A stretch of DNA of 44,660 nt from the NCBI GenBank assembly GCA_021801125.1, contig JAJYYI010000033.1, positions 1 through 44,660 on the forward strand. Direction: 5' to 3'. The stretch comes from Deltaproteobacteria bacterium (GTDB lineage: Bacteria > Desulfobacterota > Binatia > Binatales > Binataceae). Positions 17,704-26,422 of the stretch are shown here, in pieces. The stretch's first letter is position 1. Every line of letters starts with the position of its first letter. A program made the position numbers and the translations under genes. Under the pieces are notes generated by a model. The model was given only the letters and a program-made list of their open reading frames with translations, did not search any database and was not told the origin of the DNA.

Positions 17704-18464
17704 ACCGGAACACTCGCACTGGTGGCGCCGAGATAGGCCTCTATTACCGCGGGATTGCCGCGGACTTCGCGCGGCGATCCTTCCGCCAGGACCTTACCGT
17801 AATGGAGGACACGAACCGACTGAGCTATCTGAAAAACGATATCTATGTCGTGTTCGATAAAGATAAGCGTCAGGGATTGCTGGCTCCACAGGTTGTGGAC
17901 CTTTTCGATCATTTGCCAACGCGCCTCTCGCCCCATTCCCGCCGTTGGTTCATCGAGGAGCAGCACCCTCGGCTCCAACGCGAGCGCCAGCGCGATATCG
18001 AGCAATTTCTGGTCGCCGTGCGAAAGCTGCTGAGAGGCCTGTCCCGCCACGGCCTCCAGGCCGACCAGTTCGAGAACTTCGCGGGCCCTGGCGCGCGCGC
18101 TCGGCAGCGGGAAACGCCGCAGAATAGAGTGGCTCTGGCGCCAGCGGGCATGCACGGCGGCGGCAAGCGCCTGCTCGACGGTGAATTGCGGAAAGAGGCT
18201 GGCAATTTGAAACGCGCGAGACAGCCCGCGGCGCACAATCTCGACTTCAGGGAGCCCGACCACGTTCTCTCCGCTCAACCAGACCTCGCCTGCGTCGGGC
18301 TTCAGCCTGCCCGCGATCAGGTTGAAAAGGGTCGTCTTCCCGGCACCGTTGGGCCCTATGATTGCCGTCAGCGATCCGGGCGCGAAGTCGAGGTTGACGT
18401 TATCGGCCGCCGCCACGCCGCCAAACCGTTTCGTCAGTCGCTTGATCGTCAGCCGGCCCTGCAT
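17700..18464 (-). CDS. livG: Branched-chain amino acid-type ABC transporter ATP-binding protein LivG
   Basis: This is the second ATPase of the HAAT system, 254 aa from the ATG at 18464. GAGG lies nine bases upstream of that start, and a longer in-frame start would run far into livM and add 60 residues unlike the family. Motifs are GPNGAGKTTLFNLIAG (Walker A), RRGLSRAFQIASLFPQFTV (Q-loop region), signature LSHGDQKLLDIALALA and Walker B LLLDEPTAGM. LSHGD in place of LSGGQ is usual for LivG. The gap to livM is 4 bp. Confidence 0.95.
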   Translation of the reverse strand: MQGRLTIKRLTKRFGGVAAADNVNLDFAPGSLTAIIGPNGAGKTTLFNLIAGRLKPDAGEVWLSGENVVGLPEVEIVRRGLSRAFQIASLFPQFTVEQALAAAVHARWRQSHSILRRFPLPSARARAREVLELVGLEAVAGQASQQLSHGDQKLLDIALALALEPRVLLLDEPTAGMGREARWQMIEKVHNLWSQQSLTLIFIEHDIDIVFQIAQSVRVLHYGKVLAEGSPREVRGNPAVIEAYLGATSASVPV

Positions 18465-18468
18465 GACT

Positions 18469-19443
18469 CTATCCCTCGCGTGAAAGGCGCCGCACGGCCC
18501 ACGGACCGCATCGCTCGAAGACAAAGTCCAGTACGCCTCGGCGAAGACCAAGCACGACGCACAACAGAACGATCCCCATGACGAGGCCGGAATATTCGGT
18601 GGTCCGCGTGATAATCCCATTAAGCATGAGAAAGATGCCCGCACCAGCGATCGGACCGAGGAACACCGTCATCCCACCCAGCATGATCATCAGAATTCCG
18701 TCACCGGATAAAGTCCAGTAGGCAAAGTTGGGATAGGCGCCGGAAACGTAGAGGCTCATCAGGACTCCTGCGTTGGCGGCTATGGTCCCCGAGATTACGA
18801 ACGCCGCAAGCTTGTATCGCTGCACCGACAGGCCCAGCGCCAGCGCGCGCTCCGGATTGTCGCGGACCATCCGTAAGCTATACCCGAACGGCGACTCGAC
18901 CATTTGGCGCACAAGCAGCACCAAGCCGAAAAAGAACACGCAGGCGAGAACGAAGAATTGCTTTGGATTGCCGAGGTCGACGCCAAGAAAGGGCGGACGC
19001 GGGATACCTCCTTGCAGCCCCTGATCCCCGCCCGTCAGCGAGACCCAACTGAGGATGACAGCATGCAACAGCATCTGAAACGCCAGAGTGAGAATCCCGA
19101 AGTAGATATCCTTGAGCCGGATGCATAACGCACCGACGCTGACCGCGAGCACCGCCGCACCGGCAATCGATACAACAAAAGCCAGCGGGATCGAGACGAG
19201 CCCGGTTTGCATCAGCAACCCAAAAGCGTACGCGCCGAACCCGAAGAACATCGCGTGGCCAAATGAAACGAGTCCGGCGTAACCGACAAGCAGGTTCAGT
19301 GAAAGCGCATACAGGCCGAAGATGCTTAAGCGCAACACGAAGTCCGCGAACTGCGGATTGTCGAGCGTGAGCGCGAGGGCAATTACGACGAGGCATCCGC
19401 TCAGCGCCATCATCGCCTCGCCAAGCGCCGATCGGCCATTCAT
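18469..19443 (-). CDS. livM: Branched-chain amino acid-type ABC transporter permease LivM
   Basis: This 324-aa polytopic membrane protein forms one half of the HAAT transport channel. It has about eight to ten hydrophobic helices, the GLYALSLNLLVGYAGLVSFG segment with HAMFFGFGAYAFG following, which is the typical LivM signature, and RMVRDNPERALALGLSV, the cytoplasmic coupling loop. The ATG at 19443 lies one base after the livH stop, so the two permeases are translated in step. Confidence 0.95.
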   Translation of the reverse strand: MNGRSALGEAMMALSGCLVVIALALTLDNPQFADFVLRLSIFGLYALSLNLLVGYAGLVSFGHAMFFGFGAYAFGLLMQTGLVSIPLAFVVSIAGAAVLAVSVGALCIRLKDIYFGILTLAFQMLLHAVILSWVSLTGGDQGLQGGIPRPPFLGVDLGNPKQFFVLACVFFFGLVLLVRQMVESPFGYSLRMVRDNPERALALGLSVQRYKLAAFVISGTIAANAGVLMSLYVSGAYPNFAYWTLSGDGILMIMLGGMTVFLGPIAGAGIFLMLNGIITRTTEYSGLVMGIVLLCVVLGLRRGVLDFVFERCGPWAVRRLSREG

Positions 19444-19444
19444 G

Positions 19445-20347
19445 TCAGGCTAACTTTCGTCCGAAAAGTCCAGTGGGCTTGACCAGCAGCACCAGCGCCA
19501 TAAACGCGAACATCAGACCGTCAGTGAAAAGAGGGTAGCCGATGCTCCCGAAGGCGCGAATGATCCCAACCAGAACCGCGGCGAAAAAGGCGCCGATAAT
19601 CGAGCCCATTCCGCCAATCACGGTGACTATGAAGGACTCGATCAAGATCGAAAACCCCATCTCGGGGGACATCGACCGAACCGGAGCAGCAAGCGCTCCC
19701 GCCGCTCCGGCAAGCAACGAACCTAAGCCGAACACGGCCGCATAGAGCAGGCTCGTGTTGACGCCGAGACAGCTCAACATTTGCCGATTGACCGCGGCGG
19801 CCCGCACCAGCTTGCCGAAACGAGTCTTGTTCACCAAAACGCTGAGACTGAAGGCCGCGGCCACCGTCAGCCCGGTGAGAAACACGTAAAACGGCGGCAC
19901 GAAGCCGCCGAACAGATGTATCGGGGGCAGCGCAAAGGTCGCCGGCATGCCCATCGTTTGAAAGTCGGTTCCCCAGACAATCTTTACCACGTCGTCAAGA
20001 ATCAATATGAAGGCGTAGCAGACCAGCAACTGCATTAGTACATTCGAGTTGTAAACCGGACTGATAAAGAGCCGCTCGAACACGACGCCGAACACGGCGA
20101 CACCCAGCGCGCCCGCAATCACGGCATCAAAATAGCTGCCCGTTACGCGATACGCTGTGAGCGAGAAGTAAGCGCCCAGCATATAGAACGATCCGTGCGT
20201 GAAGTTGATCACGCCCAGAACACCGAAGATGAGCGTCAGGCCGGACGCGACTAGGAAAAGCAGCATGCCGATGATGAGGCCGGTCGACACTTGCGTAACG
20301 ACGCAAGAGGAGCTGCTGACGCAGTCCAGCAAAGCTGGCAAATTCAT
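19445..20347 (-). CDS. livH: Branched-chain amino acid-type ABC transporter permease LivH
   Basis: This 300-aa permease is the partner of LivM. The family signature near the N-terminus reads GLTLIFGVLGVINFTHGSFY, followed by MLGAYFS, and a second conserved stretch is AAAVNRQMLSCLGVNTSLLY on the cytoplasmic loop. The C-terminal part shows GGMGSIIGAFFAAVLVGIIR. The ATG at 20347 has GGAGGAG about nine bases upstream. The gap of about 70 bp to livK contains no clear terminator. Confidence 0.95.
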   Translation of the reverse strand: MNLPALLDCVSSSSCVVTQVSTGLIIGMLLFLVASGLTLIFGVLGVINFTHGSFYMLGAYFSLTAYRVTGSYFDAVIAGALGVAVFGVVFERLFISPVYNSNVLMQLLVCYAFILILDDVVKIVWGTDFQTMGMPATFALPPIHLFGGFVPPFYVFLTGLTVAAAFSLSVLVNKTRFGKLVRAAAVNRQMLSCLGVNTSLLYAAVFGLGSLLAGAAGALAAPVRSMSPEMGFSILIESFIVTVIGGMGSIIGAFFAAVLVGIIRAFGSIGYPLFTDGLMFAFMALVLLVKPTGLFGRKLA

Positions 20348-20420
20348 CTCGCTTCTCCTCCAGTGAGGCGCCCAAAGCAGGATGGCGCCGAAGAGCCCGC
20401 GCCTTCAGGCGCGGACGAGA

Positions 20421-21692
20421 TCAAATGTAGCCTTTCTTTTTCTTCCAGTCCTTTTCAAGTTCCAGGATCACATTCCAATCGGCCGGCTTGATGTCCTCGA
20501 GATACGGCGCGTTCGGGATAATCACCCCCCAGCCGATTGCGTAATTGATAATCGTCTGATCCTCGGCTCTCATAGTGATCTTGCCATCGACGCCGAAGGG
20601 TGAATCGATCGTCATTCCGCGGATCGCGTCCGACAGCGCTTTGCTGTCTACGCTGCCGGTTTTCTTCATCGCTTCGATGATGAATGTCATCCCGACATAG
20701 TTCTGCCACGACCAGTTGATCGGAGGCACATTGAACTTCTTCTGATACTCGGCCGCCCAGTCAGCGTTCGCCTTGGTGTTCGGGAAGGTCGAGAGGTAGC
20801 GGTCGCCGGAATGAATCCCCTTTGGCAGCTTCTTCACCGCTTCAAGAGTAGTGTAATCCGCCATGTTGGGGTCGAACAGCGTCAGCTGATCAAACAGACC
20901 GTACAGGTTTCCCTGATCGATGAATGTCACGAGATCACCCCCGTAAAGCGCGGAATAGAGCGCTTGGGGTTTGGTCTGCAAAATCTTCGTAATGTTTTCG
21001 GTATAGTCGGGCGCGAACAGTTTCGGCCAGGTCTCGCTGACAACCTCAACCGACGGTTCGCTTTCCTTGAGAAAGTGGAAAAAGAGCGCGCTTACATCGC
21101 GGCCGTACGCATAATCCGGCGAGCAGATCATCCAGCGCTTGAACCCCTGTTGCTTCACGAATTGCGCGGCGTAGCGTCCGCCCGCGATCGAATCGTGAAT
21201 GTCCTGGCGCGCGCACCGGAAGGCATTGGCAGCGCGGATTTTTGGGTTTGCGGTGAGCGAGGTGGTTTCGGAACATGCGTGCATGCAGAGGGTGCCGGTC
21301 TGGCGAATAACCTCCTGAACCGCAAAGGCCGCGCTCGACGCCTCCGAGTCAAGAATGATCTGACATTTGTCAGTATTGATTAGCTCGCGCACGACGCGAG
21401 CGGCCTCGTCCGGGCGTCCCTTGGAATCACGCGTCACGAGCTGCAGCTTGCGGCCGTTGAGGCCACCGGCCGCGTTGAAAGCGTCGATCGCCATCTGCGC
21501 GCCGTCGCGCGAAGATTCGCCGAGCCGAGCCACGCGGCCCGATAGAATGGTTGGTTGGCCGATTTTGATCGGCTCATTGGATTGACCCCGCGCGGTTCGC
21601 GCGAGACCGCCCACCGCGGCAAACGCTGCCGTCGCGGCGGCGCTCTTCAGAAAGTCGCGGCGACTCCTTCCAAGCTTCGATGTCTTTTTCAT
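20421..21692 (-). CDS. livK: Branched-chain amino acid-type ABC transporter substrate-binding protein, Tat-exported
   Basis: This 423-aa periplasmic binding protein of the HAAT class heads the livKHMGF operon. The start chosen is the ATG at 21692, with GGGGGAT close upstream; a longer frame to 21818 adds an unrelated leader. The N-terminus has twin arginines in GRSRRDFLKSAAATAAFAAV with an alanine-rich core and an ARG/QS cleavage zone, so it is predicted to be Tat-exported, unusual but known for this family. The mature domain shows IKIGQPTILSGRVARLGESS, RDGAQMAIDAFNAAGGLNGR and ICSPDYAYGRDVSALFFHFL. The ligand is not deducible. Confidence 0.94.
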   Translation of the reverse strand: MKKTSKLGRSRRDFLKSAAATAAFAAVGGLARTARGQSNEPIKIGQPTILSGRVARLGESSRDGAQMAIDAFNAAGGLNGRKLQLVTRDSKGRPDEAARVVRELINTDKCQIILDSEASSAAFAVQEVIRQTGTLCMHACSETTSLTANPKIRAANAFRCARQDIHDSIAGGRYAAQFVKQQGFKRWMICSPDYAYGRDVSALFFHFLKESEPSVEVVSETWPKLFAPDYTENITKILQTKPQALYSALYGGDLVTFIDQGNLYGLFDQLTLFDPNMADYTTLEAVKKLPKGIHSGDRYLSTFPNTKANADWAAEYQKKFNVPPINWSWQNYVGMTFIIEAMKKTGSVDSKALSDAIRGMTIDSPFGVDGKITMRAEDQTIINYAIGWGVIIPNAPYLEDIKPADWNVILELEKDWKKKKGYI

Positions 21693-21972
21693 TTGATCCC
21701 CCACAGACTCTGGACGATGATGCGCTTTAACCGGTTGAAGCCGGTCGGTGCGGCCTTCTCCACCCTTGCCGCATTCGGCGCGCCACCTTAAGGTACCGAG
21801 GTCAAGACGGTCTAGCAACCACTCGCTCGCCCTTTGAGCGCGGGCACTCGGTTACCTGAAAGCCTCCTTTTTGCCCTAGCGCCGCAGCCCGAGCCAAGCG
21901 TTTGCTCCAGGAGCGGCCTGCCAAGGATGATGAAAGGAAAAGCCGCTAACAAAGCGACGGGAGGACAACGCG

Positions 21973-22656
21973 ATGGGTGAGCGAATACTGAGTCATGAAG
22001 AAATAGCCGAAATGGAAAAGTTGATGGTGGACCGTGTGGTCGAGGCGATCGAACGCGGCGATACCGAGGCCGCCAAACGCATGGCGCGCCGGATGTACAA
22101 CGAATTCCTGAGCATGCACGACCTCTATCGCAACTGGATCACCGCCATGCTCAGCTTTATCGGAGAGCGCTTCGGCGACGAGGTGCTGGAGGCAATGATG
22201 GAGGCTGGCGTGAAGTCGTGGTGGCTGCCCAATCTGGAGAAGATGCCCAACGACGTCCGCGCGCGGGTCAAAATGTTCGCCGCCGGCTTGCGCGGACATC
22301 TCCAGCCTCTGCATATCGAAGAAGACGACGAAAAGATCGTCATCCAGATGCGGCCGTGCGGCAGCGGGGGACGGCTTGTGCTCGAGGGCACGTACGACGG
22401 TCCAGGCTCGTTCCTAACCGTCAAAGGCAAACAGTTTCTGACTTACGGGCGCGACAGCTTTCCCGTCTACTGCGCGCACGAGCCCGTGATGGAACGCCAG
22501 GATATCGAGGCTCACGGAGCGCCCTTCGTAGTGGTCGAGCCGGCAACCGAGATAGGCAAGCAGCACTGCAACTTTATCATTTACAAAGATCGGTCGAAGG
22601 TGCCGGCAAGATACTATGAACGGCTGGGAATGAAGAAGCCCGAACCAGCCGAGTAG
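21973..22656 (+). CDS. Conserved-looking hypothetical protein, 227 aa
   Basis: I do not recognise this protein with certainty. The ATG at 21973 has AGGA eight bases upstream, and codon use matches the neighbours. The N-terminal half is helical and charged (SHEEIAEMEKLMVDRVVEA, then ERGDTEAAKRMARRMYNEF). The C-terminal half is beta-rich with RPCGSGGRLVLEGTYDG, YCAHEPVMERQDIEAHG, PFVVVEPATEIGKQHCNFII. The two cysteines in RPCGSGG and YCAHEP and the histidine in QHCNF could form a metal or ligand site. The layout faintly resembles the ATC-hydrolase / 4-vinyl-reductase-like ligand-binding families, but this is only a guess. It stands alone on the plus strand between two minus-strand groups and converges with the isomerase gene 22 bp away. 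Confidence 0.8.
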   Translation: MGERILSHEEIAEMEKLMVDRVVEAIERGDTEAAKRMARRMYNEFLSMHDLYRNWITAMLSFIGERFGDEVLEAMMEAGVKSWWLPNLEKMPNDVRARVKMFAAGLRGHLQPLHIEEDDEKIVIQMRPCGSGGRLVLEGTYDGPGSFLTVKGKQFLTYGRDSFPVYCAHEPVMERQDIEAHGAPFVVVEPATEIGKQHCNFIIYKDRSKVPARYYERLGMKKPEPAE

Positions 22657-22678
22657 CCGCATGCGCCATCAGCAGGCT

Positions 22679-24019
22679 CTAAGCAGACGGGTGACTTAAC
22701 GCGTTCGACAGCAGGCAACGGATAAGCGGTAGGTGCTGGCGGCCGATGAACACTTCGTCGTTCACTCGGTACGCCGGCGCCTCGTACACGCCAGCCTCTT
22801 GAAGTTCCGACTGTATTTTTTCGAGTCCTGCGCGCCCTTGCTCCGCAGCGAATGTTTCGAAGCCCGCAACGGGAGCGCCGATCTCAACAAGCAACCCTCG
22901 AATCGTTTGTTCGTCCCCGATGTCAAGGGTCTTCTGCCAGCGGCCGTCGAAGACCCGTTTGACGTAATCCCATGCAAGCGACGGATGTTCCTGCTTAACC
23001 CACAGCAACCCGAGCGCTGCTGACGTAGAGTCGATTTGCTCGTACAAGCCGCGAACCGCGAGACCCTGGTCTGCAGCATACCGCATGACATCGCGCTCCA
23101 GGTACTGGGTGCGAATTCGGCGATGGCGCGTGCCGCGGTCATCCGACGGCCTCGGCGACGGAGGCGCCTTGCGAGCAGGCGCAAGGAACGGCTGCCAGTC
23201 GATAGGCACACCCATTTCCTCCGCCAGCGCGCGAGTAGACTCGAGCGCGACATAGGTCTGGGGACTGCCGAAATCGATCGTGACAGACAGCACCTTGACC
23301 CCCTCACCTACTCCGACAGCCACTCCAGGCGTCGCGGCTTCATAGGCGACGTCCGGCGGCGCGCCTTGTCGTCCGGTAAGCAGCCATCGAACGCGCGGCA
23401 GGTGTTCGCGTCCGAAGAACATTTCTCCGCCGACCAGGTAGGTGGGAACGCCGAAGATCCCGGCGTCAAAGGCCGCCCGCTGCATACGGTCGTGCAGCAC
23501 ACGGCCCTCGCCACAAGCGTAGCCGCTAAAGCCTGCCGTCCGCGCTCCGGCTTCCTTGAGTACCCCTTCGATCACAGCCGCGTCCTCGATATCGAGTTCG
23601 CGCTTCCAGAAACGCTCGTAGGTAAGGCCGATGTAGGCGCGCAGCACGGCGGGGCCTTGTTCTTTGGCCCACAACATTCCGATGCCCGCGAGCGACGAGT
23701 CCCAAATCTTCGTGGTACCACGCACTATCAGTCCGCGCAGCGAGGCGTAGCGCCTCGCGTCGCGATATGCGTATTTCACTTTTGACCACTGCCTCGGGGT
23801 GCGCTGGCTCTCGACGACACGGCCCTGCTGATCAAGGCGCGCAGAGCCTAGATAGCTCGGTATATCGAGCGTGAACGGACGCCAGTCAACCTCTATTCCC
23901 AATTCGTCCGCGAGAGCGTACGTCGGATCCTTGGCAAGATAGGCATACGGGCTCTTGTAGTCGATGTAGACGATGAGCGGCGCAGACGACGAGAGCGGAT
24001 CGAATTCGGTCGAAGACAT
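22679..24019 (-). CDS. Tandem-domain HCCA isomerase / DsbA-family protein
   Basis: This 446-aa protein starts at the ATG at 24019, which has AGGAGG eight to nine bases upstream. It contains two copies of the thioredoxin-fold 2-hydroxychromene-2-carboxylate isomerase (kappa-class GST-like) domain. Copy 1 (about 12-215) starts IVYIDYKSPYAYLAKDPTYA and ends VPTYLVGGEMFFGREHLPRV. Copy 2 (about 235-440) starts VLSVTIDFGSPQTYVALEST and ends APAYRVNDEVFIGRQHLPLI. Neither copy has a CxxC, and both carry Ser-Pro at the active-site position, as HCCA isomerases do, so a thiol-disulfide role is unlikely. Single-domain members are about 200 aa, so this is an internal duplication. Naphthalene-type aromatic degradation is the classical role, but no ring dioxygenase is nearby. 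Confidence 0.88.
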   Translation of the reverse strand: MSSTEFDPLSSSAPLIVYIDYKSPYAYLAKDPTYALADELGIEVDWRPFTLDIPSYLGSARLDQQGRVVESQRTPRQWSKVKYAYRDARRYASLRGLIVRGTTKIWDSSLAGIGMLWAKEQGPAVLRAYIGLTYERFWKRELDIEDAAVIEGVLKEAGARTAGFSGYACGEGRVLHDRMQRAAFDAGIFGVPTYLVGGEMFFGREHLPRVRWLLTGRQGAPPDVAYEAATPGVAVGVGEGVKVLSVTIDFGSPQTYVALESTRALAEEMGVPIDWQPFLAPARKAPPSPRPSDDRGTRHRRIRTQYLERDVMRYAADQGLAVRGLYEQIDSTSAALGLLWVKQEHPSLAWDYVKRVFDGRWQKTLDIGDEQTIRGLLVEIGAPVAGFETFAAEQGRAGLEKIQSELQEAGVYEAPAYRVNDEVFIGRQHLPLIRCLLSNALSHPSA

Positions 24020-24355
24020 GTTCGCAGAACCTCCTGTTGCAGGTATCCCCCAGATCGGCGCTCCCACCGCCGTTTTGCGTCTGCGATTGGGAACGGATCG
24101 CTTTCGGCCCGCGCGGTCTAACAAGCACAGGCCATCGCCGATGGGTCAAGCCCGACCCAAGGCGTTCCGCACGCACAGGCTAGCCGCCGTTTTGGACGGC
24201 TGTCACTCTCAGCGCCCGAAGGTAAAACCTGGCGCTTGGCCCTCGAGCATCGTATGCACCGGCCGCTTAACGCGACCGAAACGCTTTGCGTCTCGGCTCA
24301 GCGGTGCCACAGGACAAATGCCCTCGGGCCGCCCGACCGCAGGGCGCCATCCTGG
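24020..24355. other. Gene-free stretch between CoA-transferase and tandem isomerase genes
   Basis: These 336 bp separate two minus-strand genes. No family-like frame was found on either strand. The minus-strand end just before 24019 carries the AGGAGG site of the isomerase gene, and a promoter for that gene may lie here, but no clear -35/-10 pair was recognised. Confidence 0.4.
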
Positions 24356-25597
24356 CTAATTCTGTTCCGGCTTTACGTAGCGAGTGAGCACACCTTCTTC
24401 GTAAAGTCGGCGGATTTCGGCGTCCGGCATATCGAGCAGGGCGCGCAGCACCGTCTCGTTGTCTTGCCCCAGGCATGACGCCTTGATCGAATCTCCGAGG
24501 CGCTGCTCCCAACCGGAGAACCGGACCGGCATAGCCGGCAGATCGAATTCACCGAGTTCCGGATCGCTGGCGCTGCGTACTGTATGGCGCTCGCGCAGGT
24601 GCGGATGGGAAATTGCTTCGGCCAACGTCAGCACCGGCGCGCACGGGACGCGTTCTTTGTCTAGCGCCGCCAGAGCGCTGTCGCGGTCCGGAAATCCGCC
24701 GAGCCATCGTTCGATCACTTCCTGTAGTTGTCGCGCGTTCTTGGTTCGCGACCGATGATCCTTGAAGCGCTCGTCGGTGGCTAGTTCAGGCATGCCCATC
24801 GCGCGAACTAGTTGAGGCCACTGATGCTCCAAAGCGGTGATAAAGATGTACCCGCCGTTGGCCTTGAAGATCCCGTTAGGACTGGATAGAGGATGAAGCG
24901 GCCCGCCGCGCGAAAACGCTTTAAAGCGCTCCGGACGCAGCGAAACCAATGGCACGACCATGTCATGCATGTGAAAGTAGGTGTCGAGAATTGACGCGTC
25001 GATATATTGACCTTGGCCCGTGCGTTCACGGTTGAGCAGCGCGAACCCCACCGCCATCGCGGCCGCTACTCCGGTGGACACATCGCCAATCGCCATCGGC
25101 GGCATAATCGGAGTGCGCTCGGGTTCGCCGAGCTGATCGGTTACGCCGGCATAGGACTGACCCATGTAGTCGTAACCCGGCTTCGAGGCTAGCGGGCCGT
25201 CCTGCCCGGCCATCGATATCGAGCACATCACGAGCTTGGGGTTTAGCTCGCTTAAAGCCTCGTAGCCAAAGCCCATGTTCCTCATCACACCTGGCGCGTA
25301 GTTCTCGACTACGACGTCGATCTTCGGAATCATCGCCAGCAGAAGCTCGCGCGCGCGAGGCTTTTTCACATCAAGCGCCAAGCTCAGCTTGCTGTGATTA
25401 TGCTGAAAGTAATACGTGCTCTGGCCGTTATGCCTTAGACCCATCGCCCGCGTGCGGTCCCCATGCGGCGCAGGCTCTACTTTGATCACCTTGGCCCCGA
25501 GCTCGGCCAATATCCGAGTGCAGGTTGGTCCGGCGACAAAATGGGTGAAATCGAGCACCTGGTATCCTTCCAGCATCCGTGGTCCGTTCACCTTCAT
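24356..25597 (-). CDS. CaiB/BaiF family (class III) CoA-transferase (second copy)
   Basis: This 413-aa family III CoA-transferase is distinct from the one near the window start. It opens LEGYQVLDFTHFVAGPTCTR, followed by AELGAKVIKVEP. The catalytic aspartate should be D172 in IGDVSTGVAAA, and RTGQGQYIDASILDTYFHM is the conserved helix region. The family TVRFSGWEQR-like C-terminal segment appears as MPVRFSGWEQRLGD, followed by LGQDNETVLRALLDM. It is monocistronic or leads the tandem-isomerase gene after a 336-bp gap. The CoA donor and acceptor are unknown. Confidence 0.94.
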   Translation of the reverse strand: MKVNGPRMLEGYQVLDFTHFVAGPTCTRILAELGAKVIKVEPAPHGDRTRAMGLRHNGQSTYYFQHNHSKLSLALDVKKPRARELLLAMIPKIDVVVENYAPGVMRNMGFGYEALSELNPKLVMCSISMAGQDGPLASKPGYDYMGQSYAGVTDQLGEPERTPIMPPMAIGDVSTGVAAAMAVGFALLNRERTGQGQYIDASILDTYFHMHDMVVPLVSLRPERFKAFSRGGPLHPLSSPNGIFKANGGYIFITALEHQWPQLVRAMGMPELATDERFKDHRSRTKNARQLQEVIERWLGGFPDRDSALAALDKERVPCAPVLTLAEAISHPHLRERHTVRSASDPELGEFDLPAMPVRFSGWEQRLGDSIKASCLGQDNETVLRALLDMPDAEIRRLYEEGVLTRYVKPEQN

Positions 25598-26422
25598 GAT
25601 CCTCCCGAGGATAAACTAGCACGCCGTAAGCTGCAAAAAGCCCAAACTCATCGAGACAAATTCTTCGTCCTAGTGAGTCCCTCGCGGCTACCGGTCCCAA
25701 TGGCCCTTGACGTTTCGCCACGCGGGCCCTCGGGGGTCGGTCGGGACGAATGACCGCGGATCGCTGAGGGTTGCCCTAGGTCCATTGACAAGGCGCCACT
25801 CTAGTTTGGAGCGTCAGGAATCCGTTTACAAGATGTTCGATACTGGCCCGCCCAGACGCATACGGGCCGGTAGCGGTTATTGGGGCGAAAAGCGCCGGAT
25901 CCGGCACGCTTTTTTGGTGCGTACTTCGTTTCATTGATTCTCGAAGCCCTTGGACTCGCGACAGTCCCGACTCGACCGCCTGAGGCAGGCAGCCTTCTCC
26001 ACCCTATTTCGCGACGCCTGATTGTAAGCAGCTGTATCCTTTAGCATCATTTTTGTGTTGAAAACGTGCATCATTTGGCAGCAAAGCCGACACAGCGACA
26101 GACAGAAGCGGAACTCCAATCGCACACGCACCGCCAGTGCCGATAAGCCAGGTAGGGTTCAACAATCTCAGCCCTTGAAGCTTTTAAAACCAATAAGCTC
26201 TTTGCACCAAGCGAACTCACGCGGCTTCATATGACCTTCGCCTGCGTTCTCCCAGGCGAAAAACGCGGTCCTTAGCCTTAATTTGGGCGTTCGTTCGGGG
26301 TGTAATTGCGTCGTCTTTGCCTCTATAAGCCCCATAAGGCACGACATCTGCAAATGAAGATTTCTCGGCGAAGTAAGTCCAATGTAGTAAGTGGTTGCTA
26401 AGGTTTTTAGGGAGGGCTCTTC
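25598..26422. other. 825-bp gene-poor region with an orphan terminator
   Basis: No frame in this interval looks like a real gene on either strand. It contains a terminator-like hairpin at 25888-25915, described separately. It also holds two copies of GCATCATTT at 26044-26052 and 26068-26076, and an isolated TTGACA at 25785-25790 without a matching -10. Composition near 26.0-26.4 kb is lower in GC than the surroundings, as for regulatory or transferred DNA. Confidence 0.5.
25888..25915 (+). terminator. Rho-independent terminator-like hairpin without an obvious gene
   Basis: The plus strand reads AAAAGCG, an inner CCGGATCCGG segment, then CGCTTTTTT. The outer arms pair over seven bases and are followed by a run of six T. 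The mirrored A-run could allow weak function on the other strand. No open gene ends just before it on either strand. Confidence 0.55.

Noticed and set aside
25785-25790. TTGACA as a -35 element in the gene-poor gap
   Set aside because: No -10-like hexamer occurs 16-18 bases downstream, so it is not supported as a promoter.
26044-26076. Direct repeat GCATCATTT spaced 24 bases apart
   Set aside because: Two nine-base copies in an AT-richer region can arise by chance; no adjacent promoter or gene makes a regulatory role likely.
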